Shown here: positions 1 through 12,953 of the stretch, in pieces
How the letters are laid out: each line of letters starts with the position of its first letter
How positions within the stretch are numbered: position 1 is the stretch's first letter
From: Caprella mutica
Taxonomy: Eukaryota; Arthropoda; Malacostraca; Amphipoda; Caprellidae
Reading direction: 5' to 3'
NCBI GenBank assembly: GCA_947561585.1
Contig: CANNZV010001868.1
Span: 61,038-125,037 of the forward strand
Length of the DNA: 64,000 nt
Program-made: the position numbers and the translations under genes
The notes under the pieces: generated by a model
What the model was told of the DNA's origin: nothing
What the model saw: the letters and a program-made list of their open reading frames with translations, nothing else
Databases searched by the model: none

Positions 1-1496
1 TATAGCTTGTACAAGCACTGTCTCTATTACTAGCAGAGTATAGCTTGTACTAGCACTGTCTCTATTACTAGCAGAGTGTAGCTTGTACTAGCACTGTCTC
101 TATTACTAGCAGAGTGTAGCTTGTACTAGCACTGTCTCTATTACTAGCAGAGTATAGCTTGTACAAGCACTGTCTCTATTACTAGCAGAGTATAGCTTGT
201 ACTAGCACTGTCTCTATTACTAGCAGAGTATAGCTTGTACTAGTACTGTCTCTATTACTAGCAGAGTATAGCTTGTACTAGCACTGTCTCTATTACTAGC
301 AGAGTATAGCTTGTACTAGCACTGTCTCTATTACTAGCAGAGTATAGCTTGTACAAGCACTGTCTCTTATTACTAGCAGAGTATAGCTTGTACTAGCACT
401 GTCTCTATTACTAGCAGAGTATAGCTTGTACTAGCACTGTCTCTATTACTAGCAGAGTATAGCTTGTACTAGCACTGTCTCTATTACTAGCAGAGTATAG
501 CTTGTACTAGCACTGTCTCTATTACTAGCAGAGTATAGCTTGTACAAGCACTGTCTCTTATTACTAGCAGAGTATAGCTTGTACTAGCACTGTCTCTATT
601 ACTAGCAGAGTATAGCTTGTACAAGCACTGTCTCTATTACTAGCAGAGTGTAGCTTGTACAAGCACTGTCTCTATTACTAGCAGAGTGTAGCTTGTACAA
701 GCACTGTCTCTATTACTAGCAGAGTATAGCTTATACTAGCACTGTCTCTATTACTAGCAGAGTATTGCTTGTACTAGCACTGTCTCTATTACTAGCAGAG
801 TATAGCTTGTACTAGCACTGTCTCTATTACTAGCAGAGTATAGCTTGTACTAGCACTGTCTCTATTACTAGCAGAGTATAGCTTGTACTAGCACTGTCTC
901 TATTACTAGCAGAGTATAGCTTGTACTAGCACTGTCTCTATTACTAGCAGAGTATAGCTTGTACTAGCACTGTCTCTATTACTAGCAGAGTATAGCTTGT
1001 ACTAGCACTGTCTCTATTACTAGCAGAGTATAGCTTGTACAAGCACTGTCTCTTATTACTAGCAGAGTATAGCTTGTACTAGCACTGTCTCTATTACTAG
1101 CAGAGTATAGCTTGTACAAGCACTGTCTCTTATTACTAGCAGAGTGTAGCTTGTACAAGCAATGTCTCTTATTTCTAGCAGAGTATAGCTTGTACAAGCA
1201 TTGTCTCTTATTACTAGCAGAGTATAGCTTGTACAAGCACAGTCACTTATTACTAGCAGAAAGAAACTTGTACAAGCACAGTCTCTTATTACTAGCAGAG
1301 TATAGCTTGTACAAGCACTGTCTCTTATTACTAGCAGAGTGTAGCTTGTACAAGCACTATCTCTTATTACTAGCAGAGTATAGCTTGTACAAGCACAGTC
1401 ACTTATTACTAGCAGAAAGAAACTTGTACAAGCACTGTCTCTTATTACTAGCAGAGGGTAGCTTGTACAAGCAATATCTTTATTACCAGCAGAGTA
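1..1496. repeat. 38/39-bp minisatellite, about 39 copies, open at the left edge
   Basis: The unit begins TATAGCTTGTACTAGCACTG and ends TTACTAGCAGAG. An ACAAGC/ACTAGC variant and a one-base insertion (TCTCTT) make some units 39 bp. The 39-bp units cluster at the right side, which gives a spurious frame of 13-residue repeats there. The array runs off the left edge. Confidence 0.97.
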
Positions 1497-1967
1497 TAGC
1501 TTGTGTCTCTATCACCAGCAGAGTGTAGCTAGTAGCTCTCTATCACCAGCAGAGTGTAGCTTGTGTCTCTATACACCAGTAGAGTGTAGCTAGCAGCTCT
1601 CTATCACCAGCAGAGTGTAGCTAGTAGCTCTCTATCACAAGCAGAGTATAGCTTGTGCCTCTATACACAGCAGAGTGTAGCTAGCAGCTCTCTATCACCA
1701 GCAGAGTGTAGCTAGTAGCTCTCCATCACAAGCAGAGTATAGCTTGTGCCTCTATACACAGCAGAGTGTAGCTAGCAGCTCTCTATCACCAGCAGAGTGT
1801 AGCTAGTAGCTCTCTATCACAAGCAGAGTATAGATTGTGTCTCTATACACCAGCAGAGTGTAGCTTATAGCTCTCTATCACCAGCAGAGTGTAGCTTATA
1901 GCTCTCTATCACCAGCAGAGTGTAGCTTATAGCTCTCTATCACCAGCAGAGTGTAGCTGGTTCTCTT
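1497..1967. repeat. 30/31-bp minisatellite related to the preceding array
   Basis: Units read TGTAGCTAGTAGCTCTCTAT then CACCAGCAGAG. They share the CAGCAGAGTRTAGCT core with the 38-bp array but have lost part of the middle. TAGTAGC, TAGCAGC and TTGTGTC variants alternate in a roughly three-unit order between 1560 and 1850. The block looks like a shortened derivative of the neighbouring array. Confidence 0.92.
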
Positions 1968-2500
1968 TAGATCTAGAGGCTAGAGATGGCAATTTGTCCC
2001 AACAGAACAGTTAAAGAAATCCCATTAGGGCAAATTGATGGAAATGAACTTAGTCCAATATCTGATTTGGGTGATTTACATCATTCAGTAATTGGGGGAT
2101 ATTGATTTAGTAATTTAGTGTGGAGTGGAAAGGGCCAGTCAACCAAATGAAAAGCTTTCATTTTTTACAATTAATTTGTATTATTACGGCAATTGTATAC
2201 CTACATATGTGAATTAATTCTTCTAAAATATATTCATTACAAAAATGAAGCGTAATTTCATCTCAATGATGTGTAACGACTATATATCATCTGCACCAGT
2301 TTAGTATCATCTTACTAACGTTAAGAGGACTTTAAATAAACAGTAAATTAATATAACATATAAATAGAAATTTAATTCGCAATGGTAAGGATAGTTTTTA
2401 TATATATACCACATATATACAGAACTAAATAGAAAAAAAGTATTCGAATTATTTTCCCTTTTTAACTATAATGGATTCATTATCAAAATATATAGAGAAA
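1968..2500. other. AT-rich spacer without a recognisable gene
   Basis: Unique-looking AT-rich sequence between the satellite and the foldback-like element. No open frame, RNA fold or clear repeat was noticed. Confidence 0.6.
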
Positions 2501-3494
2501 CTAGGTACTAGGACAAAATGCTTACGGACAAAATTCCTATAGACAAAACGCCTAACGGACAAAATGACTAACGGACAAAATACTTAATGTATAAAATATA
2601 CATAGAAGTATAGGAAATAAAAATCCTAAAATAATGACGTAAAAGAACAAACTTCGTATATAAATAAAAGGGCCGAACTGAGAATATTGAAGTGATATCT
2701 GTAATGAAATAATTATTAGTAAATAAAGAACAATGTACACTAGCTATATTGTAATAAACCTTAAATAAATTTTAAAAAACTATAAACATCACTATAGATT
2801 GAAAATGATTATAGCTATTTAATAGAAATATGCAATATTTAAAAAAATATAATAGAAGATGATCATACCTACCTAATAAAATAAACACTATTTTAAAATC
2901 AAAATAGAATAAGTTGATCATAGTTATCTGATAAATAAAGTCCAAATAGAAGTTCGTCATAGATATTATCTAATCAAAAAGTAGGAATAGGGGAAGTTGA
3001 GTAAATTCAACTGATTTGTTAAATAGAACAAACACTTTAGCAATAAATCACAAAAGAGCGAAATAAGACAGAGTTTACACTAAGTACTCTGAGTTACAAA
3101 TATTAAAGTTAAATTTGGCAATGATTTAATAAACTGTCACTGAGACAAAGCACTTTGTTTCTATTTGGTCTCACTTATTCAAATTAGGTATCTTTTTCCA
3201 ATATAACCTTACTGGAAAAATGTTAGGTATTTCCATTAGGCATTTTTTCCGTTAAGCGTTTTGACTGTTAGGCGTTTCGACCGTTTGGCATTTTGTCCGT
3301 AGGCATTTTGTTCGTAGGCATTTTGTCCGTAGGCATTTTGTTCGTAGGCGTTTTGTCCATAGGCATTTTGTTCGTAGGCGTTTTGTCCGTAGGCATTTTG
3401 TCTGTAGGCGTTTTGTCCGTAGGCATTTCGTCCGTAGGCATTTCGTCCGTAGGCATTTCGTCCGTAGGCATTTGGTCCGTAGGCGTTTTGTCTG
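2501..3494. mobile_element. Foldback-like element with 15-16-bp units in inverted orientation at both ends
   Basis: The left block (2501-2590) reads ACGGACAAAATGCTT and variants. The right block (about 3232-3494) reads AGGCATTTTGTCCGT and variants, the reverse complement of the left unit. About 640 bp of AT-rich DNA lies between. Short tandem units inverted at the two ends are the architecture of foldback elements such as Drosophila FB. No transposase is seen, and target duplications could not be identified. Confidence 0.55.
3232..3494. repeat. 15-bp minisatellite (right arm of the foldback-like element)
   Basis: About 16 copies of AGGCATTTTGTCCGT with ATTTCG, GTTTTG and TTCGT variants. Because the period is 15, all six frames stay partly open, producing meaningless frames of five-residue repeats. 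Confidence 0.95.
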
Positions 3495-3793
3495 CTCACA
3501 GAGAAACTTTGAATAACTATATGATTGAGAATTAGAATAGAAATAATAGACAAAATCTAAAACATTTCTATTTTCCTATCATTTGTTCAATCGAATGTTG
3601 AGTTTCGAATGGAGACTCCAATAAATTTCCATCGTTTAAAATCCACAATGATTTTCTATTTCGAAAAGGAATCGCTTCAGATAAAGACTTTTCTCCTTTA
3701 AAACCCCTATCCAAATAAAAGACTTAGCATTTAACGAAATCTATTTAGCCCTATTTTATTAGGGAACCTTTTAGTCATTCGGAGACCTAGTAT

Positions 3794-4554
3794 TATCATT
3801 GTCACCATTTATCATTGTCACCATTTATCATTGTCACCATTTATCATTGTCACCATTTATCATTGTCACCATTTATCATTGTCACCATTTATCATTATCG
3901 CCATTTATCATTGTCACCATTTATCATTATCGCCATTTATCATTATCACCATTTATCATTGTCACCATTTATCATTATCACCATTTATCATTATCACCAT
4001 TTATCATTATCACCATTTATCATTATCACCATTTATCATTATCACCATTTATCATTGTCACCAATTATTATTATCACCATTTATCATTGTCACCATTTAT
4101 CATTATCGCCATTTATCATTGTCACCATTTATCATTGTCACCATTTATCATTATCACCATTTATCATTATCACCATTTATCATTATCACCATTTATCATT
4201 GTCACCAATTATTATTATCACCATTTATCATTGTCACCAATTATCATTATCACCAATTATAATTATCATTGTCACCATTTATCATTATCACCATTTATCA
4301 TTATCACCATTTATCATTGTCACCAATTATTATTATCACCATTTATCATTGTCACCAATTATCATTATCACCAATTATCATTGTCACCAATTATTATTAT
4401 CACCATTTATCATTGTCACCATTTATCATTGTCACCATTTATCATTGTCACCATTTATCATTATCACCATTTATCTTTATCACCATTTATCATTATCACC
4501 ATTTATCATTTTAACCATTTATCATCATTTATCATTATCACCATTTATCATTTT
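3794..4554. repeat. 16-bp minisatellite, about 47 copies
   Basis: The unit is ATTTATCATTRTCACC. GTCACC and ATCACC variants are mixed, and an AATTAT variant appears in the second half. With period 16, three units shift through all frames, giving overlapping long frames on the plus strand that are not genes. It abuts the next array directly. Confidence 0.97.
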
Positions 4555-7405
4555 TTCTACATTGTTGTAGCAGTTCTACATGCATAGTTGTAGCAGTTCT
4601 ACATGAATAGTTGTAGCAGTTCTACATGCATAGTTGTAGCAGTTCTACATGCATAGTTGTAGCAGTTCTACATGCATTGCTGTAGCAGTTCTACATGCAT
4701 AGTTGTAGCAGTTCTACATGCATAGTTGTAGCAGTTCTACATGCATTGTTGTAGCAGTTCTACATGCATAGTTGTAGCAGTTCTACATGCATTGCTGTAG
4801 CAGTTCTACATGCATAGTTGTAGCAGTTCTACATGCATAGTTGTAGCAGTTCTACATGCATTGCTGTAGCAGTTCTACATGCATAGTTGTAGCAGTTCTA
4901 CATGCATAGTTGCAGCAGTTCTACATGCATTGTTGTAGCAGTTCTACATGCATAGTTGTAGCAGTTCTACATGCATTGCTGTAGCAGTTCTACATGCATT
5001 GTTGTAGCAGTTCTACATGCATAGTTGTAGCAGTTCTACATGCATTGCTGTAGCAGTTCTACATGCATTGTTGTAGCAGTTCTACATGCATAGTTGTAGC
5101 AGTTCTACATGCATAGTTGTAGCAGTTCTACATGCATTGCTGTAGCAGTTCTACATGCATTGTTGTAGCAGTTCTACATGCATAGTTGTAGCAGTTCTAC
5201 ATGCATTGTTGTAGCAGTTCTACATGCATTGCTGTAGCAGTTCTACATCCATTGTTGTAGCAGTTCTACATGCATAGTTGTAGCAGTTCTACATGCATTG
5301 CTGTAGCAGTTCTACATGCATTGCTGTAGCAGTTCTACATGCATAGTTGTAGCAGTTCTACATGCATTGCTGTAGCAGTTCTACATGCATTGTTGTAGCA
5401 GTTCTACATGCATAGTTGTAGCAGTTCTACATGCATAGTTGTAGCAGTTCTACATGCATTGCTGTAGCAGTTCTACATGCATTGTTGTAGCAGTTCTACA
5501 TGCATAGTTGTAGCAGTTCTACATGCATAGTTGTAGCAGTTCTACATGCATTGCTGTAGCAGTTCTACATGCATTGATGTAGCAGTTCTACATGCATTGT
5601 TGTAGCAGTTCTACATGCATAGTTGTAGCAGTTCTACATGCATAGTTGTAGCAGTTCTACATGCATTGCTGTAGCAGTTCTACATGCATAGTTGTAGCAG
5701 TTCTACATGCATTGCTGTAGCAGTTCTACATGCATAGTTGTAGCAGTTCTACATGCATAGTTGTAGCAGTTCTACATGCATTGTTGTAGCAGTTCTACAT
5801 GCATAGTTGTAGCAGTTCTACATGCATAGTTGTAGCAGTTCTACATGCATAGTTGTAGCAGTTCTACATGCATAGTTGTAGCAGTTCTACATGCATTGCT
5901 GTAGCAGTTCTACATGCATAGTTGTAGCAGTTCTACATGCATAGTTGTAGCAGTTCTACATGCATTGTTGTAGCAGTTCTACATGCATAGTTGTAGCAGT
6001 TCTACATGCATTGCTGTAGCAGTTCTACATGCATTGTTGTAGCAGTTCTACATGCATAGTTGTAGCAGTTCTACATGCATTGCTGTAGCAGTTCTACATG
6101 CATTGTTGTAGCAGTTCTACATGCATAGTTGTAGCAGTTCTACATGCATAGTTGTAGCAGTTCTACATGCATAGTTGTAGCAGTTCTACATGCATTGCTG
6201 TAGCAGTTCTACATGCATAGTTGTAGCAGTTCTACATGCATAGTTGTAGCAGTTCTACATGCATTGTTGTAGCAGTTCTACATGCATAGTTGTAGCAGTT
6301 CTACATGCATTGCTGTAGCAGTTCTACATGCATTGTTGTAGCAGTTCTACATGCATAGTTGTAGCAGTTCTACATGCATTGCTGTAGCAGTTCTACATGC
6401 ATTGTTGTAGCAGTTCTACATGCATAGTTGTAGCAGTTCTACATGCATAGTTGTAGCAGTTCTACATGCATTGCTGTAGCAGTTCTACATGCATTGTTGT
6501 AGCAGTTCTACATGCATAGTTGTAGCAGTTCTACATGCATTGTTGTAGCAGTTCTACATGCATTGCTGTAGCAGTTCTACATGCATTGTTGTAGCAGTTC
6601 TACATGCATAGTTGTAGCAGTTCTACATGCATTGCTGTAGCAGTTCTACATGCATTGCTGTAGCAGTTCTACATGCATAGTTGTAGCAGTTCTACATGCA
6701 TTGCTGTAGCAGTTCTACATGCATTGTTGTAGCAGTTCTACATGCATAGTTGTAGCAGTTCTACATGCATAGTTGTAGCAGTTCTACATGCATTGCTGTA
6801 GCAGTTCTACATGCATTGTTGTAGCAGTTCTACATGCATAGTTGTAGCAGTTCTACATGCATAGTTGTAGCAGTTCTACATGCATTGCTGTAGCAGTTCT
6901 ACATGCATTGATGTAGCAGTTCTACATGCATTGTTGTAGCAGTTCTACATGCATAGTTGTAGCAGTTCTACATGCATAGTTGTAGCAGTTCTACATGCAT
7001 TGCTGTAGCAGTTCTACATGCATAGTTGTAGCAGTTCTACATGCATAGTTGTAGCAGTTCTACATGCATAGTTGTAGCAGTTCTACATGCATTGCTGTAG
7101 CAGTTCTACATGCATTGTTGTAGCAGTTCTACATGCATTGCTGTAGCAGTTCTACATGCATTGTTGTTGCAGTTCTACATGCATTGCTGTAGCAGTTCTA
7201 CATGCATTGTTGTAGCAGTTCTACATGCATAGTTGTAGCAGTTCTACATGCATTGTTGTAGCAGTTCTACATGCATAGTTGTAGCAGTTCTACATGCATT
7301 GCTGTAGCAGTTCTACATGCATTGTTGTAGCAGTTCTACATGCATAGTTGTAGCAGTTCTACATGCATAGTTGTAGCAGTTCTACATGCATTGTTGTAGC
7401 AGTTC
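4555..7405. repeat. 23-bp satellite, about 124 copies
   Basis: The unit is GTTGTAGCAGTTCTACATGC plus ATA/ATT, very homogeneous over 2.85 kb. Each unit contains the inverted repeat TGTAG-CAGTT-CTACA and the palindrome ATGCAT. Three subtypes (ATAGTTG, ATTGCTG, ATTGTTG) recur in partly ordered runs, suggesting higher-order duplication of multi-unit blocks. It is the largest array in the window. Confidence 0.98.
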
Positions 7406-8260
7406 AAACGGAAGTGCATCAAGTTGCACTCACAGAGTTTTATCGCAGCACCAGATGCATATATCCTAGCTAAACGTTAACTGCCTGCAGTAACTAACCA
7501 GCTAATGCTATTCCTACGAGAACCCAAGGTGGTAAAGGGTAATAGTCAGTTGTAGTGGAGGCTCTACACTAATTGCTACGTATAACAATTTAGTTATGCT
7601 TTATAGAGTACTGTAAAGGAATCACTTCACTCTACTGTTTATATATTACAGAAACTGACGAACTGTTATAATTCTGCCTAAATATTAGAGATTAGACTTA
7701 CTTGAATTTCGTTTTATACTGTAATTACCATACTTCAAAGTTACGACATTAAAGTATGAACATTTATACATAATAACTCATTATATATATATCTCTTTCC
7801 TTAAATCAAAATAACCATTGAAGATATTCTAGTACACAGAGAGAAATTTATGGTTGGGTCTTTAGAAGAATAAAAGGGGTCCCCTCTTAATCTTCTATGG
7901 CCCCTGCATAATTTCCTCGACATTCAAAGTTTTATTATAATTCTGACACCCTCTAAATAAATCTACTTTCCCATATATTCCATCCACACAGAGCAAGTGG
8001 AATATAGTTAGCAATGAAGATGCTTGATATCATGAATATATCATTTGGTATTCCCTTTCGATTTGGTAAATTGAAAAGCCATGTCAAAATACCATTTTAA
8101 TGTCATATATCTATACTCTCCGTAGAAATGAAAACCTGGTTCTTCAATAGACCTCTAAAATGGAAGGCATGCTATCAAATTCATGGTGTAGCTATCGTGG
8201 AGTATTTGAACTGTGAATGACACTAAAATGTGTTATAGTGTCAAAAAACATTTACTATTT
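7406..8260. other. Gene-free AT-rich spacer with one small palindromic element
   Basis: No coding region is supported. The only structured sequence noticed is the 64-bp inverted repeat at 7848-7911, listed separately. Confidence 0.6.
7848..7911. mobile_element. 64-bp palindromic MITE-like element
   Basis: The left arm TTATGGTTGGGTC...AGAAGAATAAAAGGGG pairs with the right arm CCCCTCTTAATCTTCTATGG...GCATAA with almost no spacer. Related copies occur at 61018-61082 and, as single arms, near 41855-41885, 41950-41970, 58908-58935 and 60035-60100. Confidence 0.6.
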
Positions 8261-8280
8261 AAAGAAATAATATATTGATA

Positions 8281-8600
8281 ATTAATGAATAAATTATATT
8301 GATATGTAATGGAAAAATAAAATTAATATTTAATGAAGAAGTAATTAATATTTAATGAAAAAATATTATTAATATTCAATGAAAAAATTCTAGTAGAATT
8401 CAATGACAAAATATTATTAATATTTACTGAAAAAAAATAGTATTAATATTTACTGAAAAAATAATATTAATATTTACTGAAAAAATAATATTAATATTTA
8501 CTGAAAAAATAATATTAATATTTACTGAAAAAATAATATTAATATTTACTGAAAAAATATATTTACTGAATAATATTTACTGAAAAATATTTAATGATAA
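8281..8600. repeat. AT-rich 24-bp tandem repeat
   Basis: Units such as AATATTAATATTTACTGAAA plus AAAT are regular from about 8425 to 8560 and decay on both sides into ATTAATATTTAATGAAAAAA variants. The sequence is extremely AT-rich. Confidence 0.88.
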
Positions 8601-8938
8601 TAATATTATTGACAGTTTATTGGATCTACAAAATGTTGTCTCTACTTCAACATTGCAATCCAATGTTCAATTAATAATAACCAATTCCTATTATATACTC
8701 TAGAATAAAACTCTTCTTACAAATATATTCAGGAAGTCAAGGCACGTTGTATAAATTTAATATTTTTATTATAATGAATACAAACAATAAATAACAAACA
8801 AATTTGACAAACGTACACACGGTAAGTGAAGTTGAGGAGACAAAACTAGTCGCAAACAATCATATTTCAGGCACTTTAGTACTCTATTGTGACAAGAAAG
8901 TAAGAGCTGTACTATGGGCTTTACCTTAGCATCTTAAT

Positions 8939-9225
8939 GGGCTAAGTTACGAATTAGCAGTCGGTTTCACATCTTCGGTCATAAAAAATGATTTGATATA
9001 AAAAAAAATTTCAATTTTAAAAAATTTCAATTTTAAAAAATTTCAATTTTAAAAAATTTCAATTTTAAAAAATTTCAATTTTAAAAAATTTCAATTTTAA
9101 AAAATTTCAATTTTAAAAAATTTCAATTTTAAAAAATTTCAATTTTTACATTTATTTAAAAATGACATTCAAGGGATGAATAATATATAGTTTTTCCTTA
9201 CCGACCGATAATTCGTAACTTACCC
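8939..9225. mobile_element. TIR element (MITE) containing a 16-bp minisatellite
   Basis: The left end GGGCTAAGTTACGAATTAGC and the inverted right end (GGGTAAGTTACGAATTATCG on the minus strand) form TIRs. The middle holds about nine copies of a 16-bp AT-rich unit. A sister copy without the array lies at 56673-56830. No coding sequence is present. Confidence 0.75.
9003..9147. repeat. 16-bp minisatellite inside a MITE
   Basis: About nine near-perfect copies of AAAAAATTTCAATTTT. The unit is nearly its own reverse complement around AATTTCAATT. The array lies wholly inside the 8939-9225 element. Confidence 0.95.
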
Positions 9226-12200
9226 GATTTGCATCTTTATGCTGATTTATAATTACTTCATTGTTGACTGTATTTATAAAAATAGATACTTAATATCATG
9301 AATATTAAATATTATAAATTATATAAACTTAATATAGTCAACCATAAGTATATTTTGTTATGCCTTCCCTGAACAATCTTTGTGTTATTTTATTTAATTA
9401 ATACTTTTTACCTCGTAAGTGACTATAAATGAGGTATTTTTTGATAAATTTTATTTCAAAATAGGTTAACTCGAAAGATTATTTTGCTGCACCTTTTTAG
9501 GGAATATGAGCCACTGTAGGTAACTTTAAATTGAACCTTAACGGTTATTTAATTCGTCTTTACGAGGATTAAAGCCCCTCTCTGTGTCTTAAGCAGATTC
9601 TAATTCCTTAGAATTAGGGTTATTAACTCATGTTCATTTTGTTGCTTCTTGCTCTGCTGTCACGAAACATTTGATGGTTAAAAGGTAGAAACAATTAGCC
9701 ACAGAGTGAAACTTTTTACATCATTTGTGACTACAGTGCGTGAATTTCTATGTAGGTTTTGAATGCAAAAAATATACCAATTCTCATATTTGTAAGGCTC
9801 CAATAAATCTAAACTTTTTTTGAGATATGTTCCTTGGTAGAAAATTAATTAATTAAAATGTCTTACTTTTTAAAAATTGCCACTAAAATTATAAAATTTA
9901 TTCTTGGATCGATTATTATTTGAAAAATATTGTCATTTAAAACGACAAAAAAAGGCTAACCATATATTATCTTATTGTTTATTTATTACATGCTTAAATA
10001 AAATAAATATAAGTAATTATTTTATTTCAGGCAGTTACATGTTAATTAATTACAGCAGTAAAAATCTGCAGTAAGAATTAAAACTATTCTACAATTTAGA
10101 AAAAAGAAAAACTGTTATTATTCCTCCTAATTTAATTTATTACATAAGAATAAAGAAGTAAAAACAATTTAGTCACTACCAGAATTTTTACGAGGCTTCA
10201 TAGAAAATAAAAAGAAATTAAATAATTATGATGTAATTAATAGATAGAATATCTGCATTTTTTATCATTTAAGAGCAAATTTTTCTAATGACTGGAAATT
10301 AATTTTTTGGTTCGGTTTAATAAATAATAAACAATAATTATTATTTTTCTTTCATAACAATATTATTATCAATATATAATTATAACCTCTATAAAATATT
10401 ATAGAAATTAGTATTAATTATTTTGTATCACTATATCCAAAACAAAATTGATATACCTATTATATAGTATATAGATATACCTATTATATAGTTTATAGTA
10501 AATAGACGTAGCCGGTAAATTCCACTACGGAAAGTTCCACCGCGGAAAGTTCCACCAGGAAGATTCCACAATTTGAAAACAAATAAACAAACTAACAGTA
10601 TAAATTAACAGTTTATTTATAAAAAGTATTTTAAGTCAATGTAATTTAAACCGACAAATTTGAACAAATCTTGTTTTTAAATATAAAACTATTCATTAAT
10701 CCATTATAGAGACATTAAATATCTCAACTGGTTAATCGTGACAGAATATGACGCTGGTATACCAACACTGCTAAATTTATTAACTTCCTGAATTTGAAAC
10801 ACTAAAGTTCAGATTTTAACATTTGATACGAAAATAAATTTTGTTAGATATATTCATTATTGAAAGTTTTAATATTGAGCAGTAATATATTGACAAGCAT
10901 GTTTTTAATGTCTATTTCTTTAGAGTTTAGAGTCAATTTAAATGAGAGACCTTTTTAACACTATGTTTAAAATTCAGTTGAAGCGCTTTTAATTTAAACT
11001 TTATTTTGTTTCAGAAAGTTTCAGCTTTGTAATTTTTCTATTTTTTATTAAATCAGGATTTTTTATAGATTTATCCAATAAAAACATGATCAGGAATTGT
11101 ATTTCGAATTTAAAATATTCGGTTAACATGGTTGGAAAATTCTTCACTGCTCAATAATTTTTAATTTCTTGTTCCAAAAAGATCTGTTTGAAGAATTTCA
11201 GTTTTGAGTTCTTTTTAATTATTATTAGTAAAAACATTCGAAATAGAAATGGATATTATACAATCATTTTCAAATTTCTAGACAAAATATAATTGTTTTA
11301 TTTTTGGTGAGCTATTCAAAATTATAGAGGTAATATTAAAGAGTCGTTGACCATTTATAAACAAATGATATTTCAGAGTTAGTCAAAATCTTTAGAATAA
11401 TACATATTTATATTCATTTTGAAATAATAGTTCATAAACCCTGTTCACTCTTCATTTCATATCAAGTCAATACAAAAGGAGCAAAAAATGATCTTAGGCC
11501 AAATTTCAAATCTATGATTGTTCTTTAGAAACACATAAATGATAGACTAGGACCAATTCAGTCAATATTATCCCAGGGTTAAAGTTAACAGGGTAGAGAG
11601 GTTGTCACCCTGACTGGGCATATTCTTTGAGTGTACTCACGGTGACAAGCTAGCTATTCTTGTAGGTATACTTATAGGTATTGCTGTAGGTATTCTTGTT
11701 TGCAGAACTAATCCAAGAGCAGGAGTCGTCAAAATTGGCGCCATGGTTTATTTAATATTTGCTCTGTAGTCTCTGTGAAGAAGAATGACTGTAAATCTGA
11801 TGTAATACTCTAGTCAGTCTTATTTTGATACGCAGGTGAAAGATTGCTAGATGCATTGGTTAAATGTTCTGTCGTTTATTGTATATTACTAGTTTTACTT
11901 GCATTCATTTAATAAATTTATCTATTTCTTTAATAAATTGGCAATCTCCAAATGATGTAACATTTAATATAGCTTTAATAATTTTATAAAGCAAACGGTA
12001 ACAATCTTGTTAATATTTTCGAAATTACGTTTTTAATGAATCATTCAGGTTATTTTTGTAAGCTTTACATGCAAACAAGAAGCCATTTCATCTACATTTC
12101 ATGTATCAATATATTAAATGAATAAGGTTTACGCATGTTCATTCACAAGATTTTATAATCCGATACTCCTGTTAAGCCATCAGATATTGATATAGAAGCT

Positions 12201-12385
12201 ATGTCCTTTTCTCTTGCTCATAAGATATGCAATGCAGGCTGCAGTTTGTTGTCGACTGCAGTTCTGGAGTCACAGATAAGAATTCGTTAGGAATGTTCTA
12301 ATCCAAAGGATTCGTGACGGGGAGATTAACGAACTTACTTCTCTCGTCATCCTTTCCCAGACGAAAAAATTATAACCGCATATCG
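9226..12385. other. Gene-free AT-rich region
   Basis: Three kilobases with no supported gene. A short tandem motif at 10503-10570 belongs to a dispersed family listed separately. The stretches 11560-11770 and 12160-12360 are richer in GC and non-repetitive, but no convincing frame or splice structure was found. Confidence 0.55.
10503..10570 (+). repeat. Fragment of the GGAAAGTTCCACC dispersed tandem family
   Basis: Three to four units of the type CGCGGAAAGTTCCACC follow GTAGCCGGTAAATTCCAC. The same motif forms both arms of the foldback-like element at 42503-44628. No inverted partner was found nearby, so this is probably a solo arm. Confidence 0.65.
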
Positions 12386-12930
12386 GTGATTTTCAATTGG
12401 TGATCTTCAGTCGGTGATCTTCAGTCAGTGATTTTCAATTGGTGATCTTCAGTCGGTGATCTTCAGTCAGTGATTTTCAATTGGTGATCTTCACTCGGTG
12501 ATTTTTAACTGGTGATCTTCAGTCGGTGATTTTCAACCGGTGATTTTCAATCGGTGATTTTCAGTCGATGATTTTCAGTCGGTGATTTTCAACCGGTGAT
12601 TTTCAATCGGTGATTTTCAGTCGATGATTTTCAATTGGTGATTTTCAATCGGTGATTTTCAATCGGTGATTTTCAATTGGTGATTTTCAATTGGTGATTT
12701 TTAATTGGTGATTTTCAGTCGGTGATTTTCAATTGGTGATATTTTGTCGATGATTTTCAATTGGTGATTTTCAATTGGTGATTTTCAGTCGGTGATTTTC
12801 AACCGGTGATTTTCAAACGGTGATTTTCAGTCGATGATTTTCAATTGGTGATTTTCAGTCGGTGATTTTCAATTGGTGATTTTCAGTCGGTGATTTTCAA
12901 CTGGTGATTTTCAGTCGGTGATAAAAAGAA
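12386..12930. repeat. 14-bp minisatellite, about 39 copies
   Basis: The unit is GGTGATTTTCAATC with CTTCAGTC, TTCAACC and CAATT variants. An inverted-looking CACCGGTGATAGAAAATC sits just beyond the end near 12938-12955. Confidence 0.96.
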
Positions 12931-12953
12931 CATATCTCACCGGTGATAGAAAA

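Noticed and set aside
1112..1528. 138-residue frame of LYKHCLLLLAEYS repeats
   Set aside because: Comes from 39-bp units of the left-edge minisatellite.
3799..4587. Overlapping frames of more than 250 residues in several plus frames
   Set aside because: A 16-bp period cycles through all frames; no start context, and no flanking gene structure.
1..7405. Possible CRISPR array (regular repeats)
   Set aside because: Repeats are directly tandem with no unique spacers, no cas genes, and the window is eukaryotic.
11730..11750. TTGGCGCCA as a primer-binding site of an LTR retroelement
   Set aside because: Only 7-9 matching bases, no LTRs and no gag-pol frame nearby.
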